Of a stretch of DNA of 64,000 nt, positions 9,667 through 17,889 are shown in pieces. How positions within the stretch are numbered: the stretch's first letter is position 1; the number at the start of each line of letters is the position of its first letter. The DNA lies in contig OZ251497.1 in assembly GCA_965242735.1 (NCBI GenBank), positions 372,001 through 436,000 of the forward strand. Reading direction: 5' to 3'. Below the pieces are notes generated by a model, which saw only the letters and a list, made by a program, of their open reading frames with translations, was not told the DNA's origin and did not search any database. The DNA is from G958295645 sp965242735. GTDB taxonomy: Bacteria; Gemmatimonadota; Gemmatimonadetes; Longimicrobiales; Gaopeijiaceae. The position numbers and the translations under genes are program-made.

Positions 9667-10620
9667 ATGGTCCATCTGGACGGCGTCACCAAATACTACG
9701 GTAGCAAGCGCGCGCTGGGTCCCGTCTCGTTCGAGATCGACGCCGGCGACACGGTGGGCTTTCTGGGGCTCAACGGCGTCGGCAAGACCACCTTGCTGCG
9801 CATTCTCGCCTGCGGGCTCCGCCCGTCGTCCGGCACGGTGCGCGTCGACGGTCTCGACGTCTTCGACCAGCCGCACGAGGTCCGAAAGCGCGTCGGCTAC
9901 CTGCCCGAGTCGCCGCCCCTATACGCCGACATGACGGTCGGCGACTTCCTGGCCTTCGCGGGCCGGCTCCGGGGACTGTCGCGGGCCGGAGTCGAGCGCC
10001 GCGTGCCCGAAGTGGAGGAGCGGACGCGCGTCCGGGAAGTCCACGACATGCCGGCCCGGGCCCTCTCGCAGGGATACCGGCAGCGCGTGGGCGTGGCGCA
10101 GGCCATCGTCCACGATCCCGATCTGCTCATCCTGGACGAGCCCACGCACGACCTCGACCCCGTCCAGATCGTGGAAATGCGCGAGATGATCCGCGATCTC
10201 AAGGACTCGCACACCATCCTCATCTCCAGCCACATCCTTCCCGAGATCAGCCAGACCTGCGACCGGCTGCTCATCCTGGACGACGGCGAGATCGTGGCGT
10301 CCGGCACCGAGGCCGAGCTGAGCGACCAGTTCCTGGGACCCCGAGAATTCCTGGCGGCGGTGCGATGTGGCGACGCGGCCAAGGCGGAGGACGCCGAGCG
10401 CGTCGCTCGCAGGACGCCCGGCGTGAGCGGCGTGCGGCGCGACGAGACGGACGGCGGAGAAGCGGGCACGGTCACGCTGCGGGTCCAGAGCAAGGCGGAC
10501 GCGCGCGCCGACGTGTGCCGTGCGCTGGTGGAGGCGGGCCACGACGTCGTGGCGCTTCGGCAAGCGGAAGGCGGACTGGAGCGGATCTTCGTCGGCCTGG
10601 TGAGGGGCGCCAAGGCGTGA
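9667..10620 (+). CDS. ABC transporter ATP-binding protein, GldA-like
   Basis: 317 residues. Walker A GLNGVGKTT (near 33-42), signature LSQGYRQRVG, Walker B LLILDEPTHDLDP, and an H-loop in SSHILPE. The position after EPT reads HDLD where NGLD or SGLD is usual, a departure in the D-loop area. A C-terminal extension of about 90 residues is of the type seen in GldA/NosF-like exporter ATPases. The stop overlaps the permease GTG (GTGA). Together with the next two genes this is the GldA-GldF-GldG arrangement, known from gliding Bacteroidota but also widespread in non-gliding phyla. The substrate is unknown. Confidence 0.92.
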   Translation: MVHLDGVTKYYGSKRALGPVSFEIDAGDTVGFLGLNGVGKTTLLRILACGLRPSSGTVRVDGLDVFDQPHEVRKRVGYLPESPPLYADMTVGDFLAFAGRLRGLSRAGVERRVPEVEERTRVREVHDMPARALSQGYRQRVGVAQAIVHDPDLLILDEPTHDLDPVQIVEMREMIRDLKDSHTILISSHILPEISQTCDRLLILDDGEIVASGTEAELSDQFLGPREFLAAVRCGDAAKAEDAERVARRTPGVSGVRRDETDGGEAGTVTLRVQSKADARADVCRALVEAGHDVVALRQAEGGLERIFVGLVRGAKA

Positions 10621-11351
10621 GGGGCGCGTTCCGGGTCGTCTTTCGGCGCGAGTTCGCGGCCTACCTGCGCTCGCCCATGGGCTACGTGGTGGGCGCCGCC
10701 GTGCTCCTGCTGGACGGGCTGCTCTTCTACGCGCAGGCGTTGGGTCCGGCGGCGGGCGAGCGTCTCTCGGGCATGGTCCTGGCGAGCTTCTTCTTCAACG
10801 CCAGCGGCTTGACCGCCGTGGCCGCGGTGGCGCTGTCGGTGCGGCTGATCGCCGACGAACGGCAGACGGGCACTCAGCTGCTCCTCGACACGTCGCCGGT
10901 GCACGACTGGCAGGTCGTGCTGGGCAAGTTCGCTTCGGCGCTGGCCTTCCTGTCGCTCATCAACTTGGCCACGCTCTACATCCCCTTGCTCGTCATGGTC
11001 AACGGGAAGGTGTCGGTCGGGCACGTGCTGATCGGCTACGCGGGGCTGTCGCTTCTGGGCGCGAGCGTACTGGCGGTGGGCATCTTCGCGTCCTCGCTGA
11101 CGCGCCATCCGCTGGTCGCCGCCGCCGTGGGGTCCGCCATCACCGGGACGCTCTTCCTGTTCTGGCCCCTGGCGCGCATCTCCGGACCTCCGCTGTCCGG
11201 CTTCCTGGCATCGATGGCGCTCCACGGGCGGCGCTTCGCGGGCTTCCAGGCCGGCCAGTTCCACACGAGCGACTTCGTGTACTATCTGCTGCTGGCGGTC
11301 TTCTTCCTCTTCGCGGCGATCCAAGTGATGGAGGCCAAGCGATGGGAGTGA
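10617..11351 (+). CDS. ABC transporter permease, GldF-like
   Basis: 244 residues beginning with GTG at 10617, overlapping the previous stop. It has six hydrophobic segments and the ABC-2-type permease look: FRREFAAYLRSPMGYVVGA at the N-terminus, then the helix-proximal RLIADERQTGTQLLLDTSP motif that contacts the ATPase. The last helix ends before MEAKRWE. The stop overlaps the ATG of the next gene by ten bases. Shorter than many ABC-2 permeases but matching GldF-like proteins. Confidence 0.88.
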   Translation: MRGAFRVVFRREFAAYLRSPMGYVVGAAVLLLDGLLFYAQALGPAAGERLSGMVLASFFFNASGLTAVAAVALSVRLIADERQTGTQLLLDTSPVHDWQVVLGKFASALAFLSLINLATLYIPLLVMVNGKVSVGHVLIGYAGLSLLGASVLAVGIFASSLTRHPLVAAAVGSAITGTLFLFWPLARISGPPLSGFLASMALHGRRFAGFQAGQFHTSDFVYYLLLAVFFLFAAIQVMEAKRWE

Positions 11352-13291
11352 GACGCGGAGCGGTCGTCGAGCGGCTCTGGCTGGGCTGGCTGGTCGCGGG
11401 CGGACTGGCGGCCGTGCTCGTCGCGATGCGCGCGCTGGAGGAGTGGAGCGGGGCGCAGCGGGTCGTCGGCGCGGTCGGCGCGGCGGCGGCTCTGGCGGGC
11501 GTCGCGTGGCAGGCCGCGGCCTGGCGGCGGGCGGAGGGAGAGAGACGGACCGCCGAACTCGTGCTGGCGCTGGCGTACGCGGGCTGCGCGCTGGCCCTGG
11601 CGGGCTTCCTGGGCGGATCGGACGCCGGACTGGAGTGGCTGGGCGCCGACTTCGACTCGCCGCGCGAACGGAGCCGCTTCAAGAACTTGGCGCTGGCCGC
11701 CTCGTCGATCGTGCTGGCTTGGTCGATCCTGCCGGGGCTGGCCGCGCACTGGGCGGCGAGGCAGGGAGGGAGCCCGGGCGGCCTGGCCGTCGACGTGCGC
11801 CGCATCCGCGAGACCGCGTTCGCGGCGCTGGGAACGGGGATGCTGGCCGCGACGCTCTTGCTGGCGGGCTTCGCCGGGTCGCTGCGCAGCCGGACGGTCG
11901 ACTTCAGCTACTTCAAGACGTCGGTGCCCGGCGACGCCGTCCGCGAGATCGTCGCCAACTTGGACGGCCCGCTGCAGGCCGTCCTCTTCTTTCCGGAGAT
12001 CAACCCGGTCAAGGACGAGATCGTCGCCTACTTCGAGGGGCTCTCTCGCGCGACGGGCAACGTCTCTCTGGAGACCTACGACCGGTTCGAGCAGCCCAGG
12101 CTCTCGGCCGAGTACGACACCCGCGCCGACGGGGACGTCTTCCTGCGGATGGGCGAGCGCCGGGAACGCCTGGCCTTCGCCACCGAAATCGACGAGGCCC
12201 GGGGCCAGCTCGTCGGCTTGGACGGCCGCGTGCAGCGGGCGCTCCTGCTCTTGGTGCGCGACGAGCGCACGGCCTACGCGACGATCGGCCACGGCGAGTT
12301 CAACGACCCGTTCGCGCGCATCGCGCCCGGCAGCCGCGACGGGGCCGCCGAGGAGCCGCAGGGCTACACGCTGGACGGCCGGGCCGACGCCGCGCCCCAG
12401 CCGCTCAACGCGCTGCGCAGCCTGCTCGGCCTGCTGGGATACGAATACAGCGATCTCGGCGTGCGCGAGGGGCTCGGGGACCGGGTGCCCGACGACGCGG
12501 CCCTGGTGATGGTCATCGGCCCCCGCCGGCGCTTTCTGGAGGCCGAGACCGCGGCCCTGCGCGAATACCTGGAGCGGGGCGGCTCGCTGCTGTTCGCCCT
12601 CGAGCCGGGCGCCGAGTTCAGCTTGGAGGACTACGAAGACCTCTTGGCGGTGGAGGCCGACACCGCCGTCCTGGTCGACGACGTCCGCCACCTGCGCCTG
12701 ACCGGCGGCCCTTCCGACGCCCGCTTCGCGGTCACGAACCGCTTCTCCGCGCACCCCGCCGTCACCACCGCCGGCCGCGAGGGTGCCACCACCGGGATGG
12801 CCATTCTGGGCGCGGTGCCGCTCTGGCCGCCGGGCGAGTCGGGCACGCCCTGGGACGACGCCGTCACCCCCGTCGTGCGGTCGCTCATGTCCAGCTTCGT
12901 GGACCGCAACGGCAACTGGCGCTACGACGACGGGCTGGAGATGCGCGGCAACTACGACTTGGCGGTCGCGGTGGAGCGGCCGGTCGGCGAGGGCGGCCGC
13001 GCGGGTGGGCGCGCCTTGATTTACGGCGACGCGGAGATGTTCACGGACCCCGTGGTCGCCAGCTTGGCCCTGAACGCGGCGGTGCTGGCGGACGGCATTC
13101 GCTGGCTGGGGCGCGAAGAGGAGTTCGCGGGCCAGATCGAATCGGAGGAAGACGTGCCCATCGTCCACACCCGCTCCGAGGACGTGGCGTGGTTCTACGC
13201 GATCATCTTCGGGGCGCCGCTGCTGGCGCTGGGCGCGGGCGCCGCCGTGCTGTACCGGCGCAGGCCCGGCTTGGCGGAGGCGGCCTCGTGA
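11342..13291 (+). CDS. GldG-like ABC-associated membrane protein
   Basis: 649 residues. About five hydrophobic helices fill the first 180 residues. A large extracytoplasmic domain follows with the Gldg_ABC features (RTVDFSYFKTSVPGD near the start, VMVIGPRRRFLEAETAALREYLERGGSLLFALEPG in the Rossmann-like part). A single helix near the C-terminus (FYAIIFGAPLLALGAGAAVL) is followed by a basic tail. It completes the three-gene exporter. The stop TGA at 13289 overlaps a GTG that opens a 26-codon mini-ORF leading to the DUF4340 gene. Confidence 0.85.
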   Translation: MGVRRGAVVERLWLGWLVAGGLAAVLVAMRALEEWSGAQRVVGAVGAAAALAGVAWQAAAWRRAEGERRTAELVLALAYAGCALALAGFLGGSDAGLEWLGADFDSPRERSRFKNLALAASSIVLAWSILPGLAAHWAARQGGSPGGLAVDVRRIRETAFAALGTGMLAATLLLAGFAGSLRSRTVDFSYFKTSVPGDAVREIVANLDGPLQAVLFFPEINPVKDEIVAYFEGLSRATGNVSLETYDRFEQPRLSAEYDTRADGDVFLRMGERRERLAFATEIDEARGQLVGLDGRVQRALLLLVRDERTAYATIGHGEFNDPFARIAPGSRDGAAEEPQGYTLDGRADAAPQPLNALRSLLGLLGYEYSDLGVREGLGDRVPDDAALVMVIGPRRRFLEAETAALREYLERGGSLLFALEPGAEFSLEDYEDLLAVEADTAVLVDDVRHLRLTGGPSDARFAVTNRFSAHPAVTTAGREGATTGMAILGAVPLWPPGESGTPWDDAVTPVVRSLMSSFVDRNGNWRYDDGLEMRGNYDLAVAVERPVGEGGRAGGRALIYGDAEMFTDPVVASLALNAAVLADGIRWLGREEEFAGQIESEEDVPIVHTRSEDVAWFYAIIFGAPLLALGAGAAVLYRRRPGLAEAAS

Positions 13292-13368
13292 GGCCGTCGC
13301 AGCGGCCGAAGTCCGGCGCGTCCGCGGCGGGGCCGCCGGGCCGCTTTCGCCTCGAGGCCGTCTCGTGA
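13288..13368 (+). other. Stop/start-coupled mini-ORF between the GldG-like and DUF4340 genes
   Basis: GTG at 13288 overlaps the GldG-like stop (GTGA). The frame encodes 26 residues and ends at TGA 13366-13368, which overlaps the GTG start (13365) of the DUF4340 gene, again as GTGA. The two junctions share the sequence CTCGTGAGG and its surroundings, so the mini-ORF looks like the product of a tandem duplication of the original gene junction. It could relay ribosomes between the two genes; whether the peptide is made is unknown. Confidence 0.5.
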
Positions 13369-14294
13369 GGCGCAGGCTGCTGATTCACGGGGCGCTGTTC
13401 GTCGCGGCGGCCCTGGCCGCGTACCTGACGTGGACCAGCCCCGAAGTGGACGTGACCGACCAGCGCCGGTTCCTCGCGTGGGCCCGCGACACGACCGACG
13501 TGGCGGCGGTCCGCTACGTGTCGCCGGAGAAGACCATGCGGATCGAGCGCCGGACCGACGAGAGCGGGACGTTCCTGTGGGGGATCGAATCCGGCGAGGG
13601 AACGCTGGCGGGCTCGTATCCGGTCGGCGCCGCCGGTTCCACGTTGGTCGGCCGCTTGGCTTCCTTGCGCGTCATCCGTCATTTGGGGCCGCTGTCCGCC
13701 GAGGACCGCGCGCAATACGGCTTGGCCGAGCCGGCGCGCCGGATCGAGCTGGAGTTCGGCGACGAGCGTCGCGAGCTGCTGCTCGGCGACAGCGTCTACG
13801 GCGCGCACCACCGCTACGCCATGGACGCCGAGAGCGGGGTCGGCTACGTGCTGCCCGGCGAGATCGTGCGCCCGCTGCGCTCGGGCGAAGGCGCGTTGCG
13901 GGAGCGCTGGATACACGAGTTCCGCGAGACGGACGTGGGGCGCGTTCATGCGACCTCGCCAGGGGGCGAGCGCGTCATGCTGCGCTCGGACGAGGGCGAC
14001 TGGACGCCGCGCGGGGGAGGGCCGCCCGACCCGACGTTCGACAACTTCATGCAGCGCGTGGAGCACATGGCCATCGACGGCTTCGACAGCCTGCCGCCGC
14101 CGGACTCGATGGCGCCGATGCTGCGCCTGGAGTACTTCGACGACGACGGCGACGCCATGGGCTTTCTGGAGCTGGCGCGCTACGACGACGGGCGCGGTCC
14201 CTACTACTTGCGAAGCGAGCGCACGCGCATCTGGGCGCGCGCCTTGGCGGCGCTGGCCGAACGCGTCGAAGAGGCGCTGGCGGACCTTTTCTGA
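13365..14294 (+). CDS. DUF4340 protein
   Basis: 309 residues, GTG start at 13365. One N-terminal helix (LLIHGALFVAAALAAYLTW) anchors or exports the protein. The rest is a DUF4340 domain: VRYVSPEKTMRIERR, a GSYPVGAAGSTLVGRLASLRVIRHL segment, YGLAEPARRIEL, and LLLGDSVYGAHHRYA. DUF4340 proteins regularly accompany GldG-like exporter genes, as here, and probably act at the membrane with the transporter. The actual role is unknown. Confidence 0.85.
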   Translation: MRRRLLIHGALFVAAALAAYLTWTSPEVDVTDQRRFLAWARDTTDVAAVRYVSPEKTMRIERRTDESGTFLWGIESGEGTLAGSYPVGAAGSTLVGRLASLRVIRHLGPLSAEDRAQYGLAEPARRIELEFGDERRELLLGDSVYGAHHRYAMDAESGVGYVLPGEIVRPLRSGEGALRERWIHEFRETDVGRVHATSPGGERVMLRSDEGDWTPRGGGPPDPTFDNFMQRVEHMAIDGFDSLPPPDSMAPMLRLEYFDDDGDAMGFLELARYDDGRGPYYLRSERTRIWARALAALAERVEEALADLF

Positions 14295-14345
14295 AGCCGG
14301 CCGACCGGCGGGCCGGAGCCGCGCAAGGACCGGAGGTGCACTGAA

Positions 14346-15500
14346 ATGCCAAGCCACGATCTTCGGATCACGTTGGGAATCGAGGAAGAGTTCTTCCTGG
14401 TCGACCCGGAGACGCGCGACCTGGTCGCCGATCCCGATCCGGGGATCTTGGAGGAGTGCCGGCGCAACGCCGGCGCACACGGAGTCACCACCGAGTTCCT
14501 TCGCGCCCAGGTGGAGACGACCAGCCGCGTCTGCCGCTCGGTCCAGGAGGTTCGGACTGCGCTTCGCGAGACGCGCGGCGTGGTGGCCGCGGCGGCCGCC
14601 CGCCACGGCGCGTCGATCCTCGCGGCGTCCACCCATCCCTTCGGGGCTTGGCGCGACCAAATGACCACCCCTCGCGACCGCTACGCCAACTTCGAGACGA
14701 CCTTCCAGGACGCCGTCCGCCGCTTGCTGGCCGGGGGCATGCACGTCCACGCCGGCTTCGGCGACCCGGATTCGCGCGTCCGCGTCATGACCGCCGTCCG
14801 CCGTCATCTGCCGCTGCTGCACGCGCTGTCCACTTCGTCGCCCTTCAACGCGGGCCACGAGACGGGCTTCAAGTCCTACCGGCTCAACATCCTCGGCGCG
14901 CTGCCCCGCACCGGCATCCCCGCGCCCCTGTCCTCTTGGGCGGACTACGACGATCTCGTCTCCCAGCACCGCCGCATGGAAGTCGTCCGGGACGGCAGCG
15001 AGTTCTGGTGGGACATTCGTCCGGCGGCCGTCTTCCCGACCGTCGAGATGCGCATCTGCGACATCTGCACGCGCATCGAGGACGCCGTGTCCATGACGGC
15101 CCTCTACGCCTGCCTGGTGCGTCGCCTCTTGCGCCAGTGCCTGGCCGGCGAACTGCCGCCGGAGCCTCCGACCGAGATCATCTCCGAGAACCGGTGGATC
15201 GCCCAGCGCTACGGCGTGCTGGCGTTCCTGGCGGACGAGCAGGCGGGCGGGCGCATCGACGTGGCGGACTGCGCGGCCCGGCTCGTGGACGAGCTGGCCG
15301 AGGACGCCGAGGCCTTGGACTGCGCGGGCGAGCTCGGCCGGATTCTCGACATCGTGCGCGACGGCAGCAGCGCGGACCGCCAGATCGACCACTACCGGCT
15401 GCGGCGGCTCGAGGGCGACGATCACCAGACCGCCTTGAAAGCGGTGGTGGACCTGATCGTGGACGAGACGCTCGAAGGCGTGACGATCGCGTCCCAGTGA
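14346..15500 (+). CDS. YbdK-type carboxylate-amine ligase (GCS2 family)
   Basis: 384 residues, ATG at 14346 preceded by GGAGG. Family marks: LGIEEEFFLVDPETRDL at the N-terminus (acidic metal-binding residues), GASILAASTHPFG, GGMHVHAGFGD, STSSPFNAGHETGFKSYR, and EFWWDIRPAAVFPTVEMRICD. YbdK proteins have weak glutamate-cysteine ligase activity; relatives include EgtA. The physiological amine substrate is open. The C-terminal VTIASQ and stop lie within the first copy of a 17-bp tandem repeat that continues to the next gene. Confidence 0.92.
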   Translation: MPSHDLRITLGIEEEFFLVDPETRDLVADPDPGILEECRRNAGAHGVTTEFLRAQVETTSRVCRSVQEVRTALRETRGVVAAAAARHGASILAASTHPFGAWRDQMTTPRDRYANFETTFQDAVRRLLAGGMHVHAGFGDPDSRVRVMTAVRRHLPLLHALSTSSPFNAGHETGFKSYRLNILGALPRTGIPAPLSSWADYDDLVSQHRRMEVVRDGSEFWWDIRPAAVFPTVEMRICDICTRIEDAVSMTALYACLVRRLLRQCLAGELPPEPPTEIISENRWIAQRYGVLAFLADEQAGGRIDVADCAARLVDELAEDAEALDCAGELGRILDIVRDGSSADRQIDHYRLRRLEGDDHQTALKAVVDLIVDETLEGVTIASQ

Positions 15501-15534
15501 CGATCGCGTCTCGGTGACGATCGCGTCTCGGTGA
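15480..15534 (+). repeat. 17-bp tandem repeat (three copies plus a start) forming a GTGA relay
   Basis: Units 15480-15496, 15497-15513 and 15514-15530 read GTGACGATCGCGTCYCR; a fourth begins at 15531 and becomes the glycosylase start. Because 17 is 3n+2, each unit moves the frame, and each boundary makes GTGA: the YbdK stop (15498-15500) overlaps GTG 15497. That GTG encodes VTIASR and stops at 15515-15517, overlapping GTG 15514, which repeats VTIASR and stops at 15532-15534, overlapping the GTG 15531 of the glycosylase. Confidence 0.85.
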
Positions 15535-16274
15535 CGAACCCGAGCGGAGCGCCGGCCGGCTTCGCCGCGCTTCGGCAAGAGGTGGTCGAATGCCGGCGAT
15601 GCCCTCGCTTGGTCGCGTGGAGGGAGAAGACGGCCCGCGAGAAGCGAGCGTCGTTTCGCGGCGACGACTATTGGGGCCGGCCGGTTCCGGGATTCGGCGA
15701 TCCACGGGCTTGCGTGCTCGTCGTGGGGCTCGCGCCGGCCGCCCACGGCGCCAACCGCACCGGACGCATGTTCACCGGAGACCGGGCGGGAGACTGGTTG
15801 TTCCGGGCCATGCACAGGGCGGGCCTTGCGAACCAGGCGCTGAGCCGCGACCGCGAGGACGGCCTCGCGCTGCGGAGCGCCTACGTGACGGCGGGAGTGC
15901 GATGCGCGCCGCCCGCCAATCGTCCGGCCACCGGCGAACGCGACCGATGCCTGCCCTTCCTCCACCGCGAACTCGATCTCTTGGAGACCACGCTCACCAC
16001 CGTCGTGGCGCTGGGCGGCTTCGCCCAAGCGGTCGTGCTTCGCGCGCTGTCCGAACGCGGTCTGCCGGTTCCCCGGCCGCGGCCGGCGTTCGCCCACGGG
16101 GCCGAGGCGCGCGTGGGTTCGCTGCTCGTGCTGGGCTCCTATCATCCCAGCCAGCAGAACACGTTCACGGGCAAGCTGACCGAGGCGATGTTCGACGCCG
16201 TTTGGCGACGGGCCGCGGGGCGAGTCCGCCCGACGTCCGAGCCCGGCGGGCCTCCAGAGCCGCGCGGCGCTTGA
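15531..16274 (+). CDS. udgB: Type-5 (UdgB) uracil-DNA glycosylase
   Basis: 247 residues. Motif A reads GLAPAAHGANRTGRMFTGD, and the C-terminal motif GSYHPSQQNTFTGKLT is characteristic of UdgB rather than type 4. Four Cys suited to the Fe-S cluster are present (CRRC near the N-terminus, then one each in GVRCAPP and DRCLPF). UdgB enzymes remove uracil, hypoxanthine and some oxidised bases from DNA, and are common in high-GC and thermophilic bacteria. Translation appears coupled to the ligase gene through the 17-bp repeat. Confidence 0.93.
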   Translation: MTNPSGAPAGFAALRQEVVECRRCPRLVAWREKTAREKRASFRGDDYWGRPVPGFGDPRACVLVVGLAPAAHGANRTGRMFTGDRAGDWLFRAMHRAGLANQALSRDREDGLALRSAYVTAGVRCAPPANRPATGERDRCLPFLHRELDLLETTLTTVVALGGFAQAVVLRALSERGLPVPRPRPAFAHGAEARVGSLLVLGSYHPSQQNTFTGKLTEAMFDAVWRRAAGRVRPTSEPGGPPEPRGA

Positions 16275-16290
16275 CGGTTATACTTGAGCC

Positions 16291-16932
16291 ATGGCTCTCC
16301 AAGGCGCTTCGCTCCGTCTCCCCGATCCGGGGCAAGCCCTTCCGGGAAGGCCCGTTCCCCTCGAAGGACCCGGCCTTCACCACGTCACTGGCGTCCGGCT
16401 GTCGCCGCCGTTCCCGAGCGGTCTGCAGCGAGCCTGCTTCGCCATGGGGTGCTTCTGGGGCGCGGAGCGCATGTTCTGGGACGTGCCGGGCGTTCACGTG
16501 ACCGCGGTCGGCTACCAGGGCGGCGACACGCCCAATCCCACCTACGAGGAAGTCTGCACCGGACGGACCGGCCACGCCGAAGTCGTGCTGGTGGTCTTCG
16601 ATCCCGACCGGCTGGACTACGGCTCGCTGCTCACCGCGTTCTGGGAAGGGCACGATCCGACCCAGGGAATGCGGCAAGGGGCCGACTTGGGGACGCAGTA
16701 CCGGTCGGCCGTCTTCACCGAAGGGGACGCGCAGACGCGCTTGGCTCTGACGTCCAAGGCCCGCTACCAGGAGACGTTGCGCGCCGCCCGCTTCGGAGCC
16801 GTCACCACCGAGATTCGCGCCGCCCCGGAATTCTACTATGCCGAGGCGTACCACCAGCAGTACTTGGCCAAGAACCCCGGCGGCTACTGCGGGCTTGGCG
16901 GAACCGGCCTCGCATGTCCGAGCGTGCCCTAG
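16291..16932 (+). CDS. msrA: Peptide methionine-S-sulfoxide reductase MsrA
   Basis: 213 residues of the long E. coli-like form, with the N-terminal extension PGRPVPLEGPGLH. The catalytic Cys is residue 54 in MGCFWGAER. The signature GYQGGDTPNPTYEEVCTGRTGHAE and EGHDPTQGMRQGADLGTQYRS follow. The C-terminal GGYCGLGGTGLACP supplies the two recycling Cys for thioredoxin-dependent reduction. It reduces the S epimer of methionine sulfoxide in proteins. It starts 17 bases after the glycosylase stop, so both damage-repair genes may share a transcript. Confidence 0.95.
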   Translation: MALQGASLRLPDPGQALPGRPVPLEGPGLHHVTGVRLSPPFPSGLQRACFAMGCFWGAERMFWDVPGVHVTAVGYQGGDTPNPTYEEVCTGRTGHAEVVLVVFDPDRLDYGSLLTAFWEGHDPTQGMRQGADLGTQYRSAVFTEGDAQTRLALTSKARYQETLRAARFGAVTTEIRAAPEFYYAEAYHQQYLAKNPGGYCGLGGTGLACPSVP

Positions 16933-16969
16933 CGGCGCGGACGCCGGTCTCGCGAGACGCGGGACGCCC

Positions 16970-17884
16970 ATGGGAAACAGCATGACGCGGTCCAACCGCC
17001 CCGACAACGGACCTCACTGGCGCCGCCGCCTGTACGTCATCCTGTTCGAGGGCGACCGGCACCGGCTGGGCAAGCTCTTCGACGAAGGGCTCATGGTGGT
17101 CATCCTGGCCAGCGTCGCGGTCGTGATGCTGGATTCGGTCGTCTGGGTGCAGGAGCGCTACGCCTTCTGGCTGCACTTGTTCGAGTGGATCTTCACCATC
17201 CTGTTCACGATCGAGTATGCGGCGCGCTTGGCGTCGGTCCAGTCGAAGCGCCGCTACGCGCTCAGCTTCTTCGGCATCGTGGACCTGCTCTCGATCGTGC
17301 CGACGTACGTGAGCCTGCTCCTGCCCGGCACGCAGATGCTGGCGGTCATTCGCCTGCTCCGGGTGCTGCGCGTCTTCCGCGTGCTCAAGCTGGTGCGCTA
17401 TCTGGGCGAGGCCGACATGCTCGGCCGCGCGCTCGTGGCCAGCCGCTACCGCATTGCCGTGTTCCTGATCGCAGTGCTGACGACCGTCGTGATTCTGGGC
17501 TCGTTCATGTACTTGATCGAGGGACCGGCGGCCGGCTTCACGTCCATACCGGTGTCGGTGTACTGGGCGGTGGTGACGCTCACGACCGTGGGATTCGGCG
17601 ACATCACGCCCATGACGGCGTTCGGCCAGTTCATGGCGGCGATGATCATGCTGTTGGGATACAGTCTGATCGCCGTGCCGACGGGCCTCGTCAGCGCCGA
17701 GATGGTTCATGCGGTCTCCGGGGGGCGCGGATCGGACAGCACGCGCGAGACAGGGCCGGCCATCTGCACGATCTGCCGCTCCGGCCAGCACGACGTCGAC
17801 GCCAGGTTCTGCAAGAAGTGCGGCGCGAGGGTGGCCGCCCGGCGCCACCGTCCGGGACGCGGCCTTCCGGAGCGGGAGGACTGA
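16970..17884 (+). CDS. Voltage-gated-type potassium channel with C-terminal zinc ribbon
   Basis: 304 residues, six-helix architecture. The S4-like helix carries regularly spaced Arg/Lys (RLLRVLRVFRVLKLVR). The pore loop has the filter TLTTVGFGD, selective for K+. S6 is AAMIMLLGYSLIAVPTGLVSAE. After S6 the tail contains two Cys pairs (CTICRSGQ and CKKCGAR), a small zinc-ribbon module more usual in soluble proteins. It might sense redox state or metal; this is inference. The DUF1707 gene starts six bases later. Confidence 0.92.
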   Translation: MGNSMTRSNRPDNGPHWRRRLYVILFEGDRHRLGKLFDEGLMVVILASVAVVMLDSVVWVQERYAFWLHLFEWIFTILFTIEYAARLASVQSKRRYALSFFGIVDLLSIVPTYVSLLLPGTQMLAVIRLLRVLRVFRVLKLVRYLGEADMLGRALVASRYRIAVFLIAVLTTVVILGSFMYLIEGPAAGFTSIPVSVYWAVVTLTTVGFGDITPMTAFGQFMAAMIMLLGYSLIAVPTGLVSAEMVHAVSGGRGSDSTRETGPAICTICRSGQHDVDARFCKKCGARVAARRHRPGRGLPERED

Positions 17885-17889
17885 CGCGC

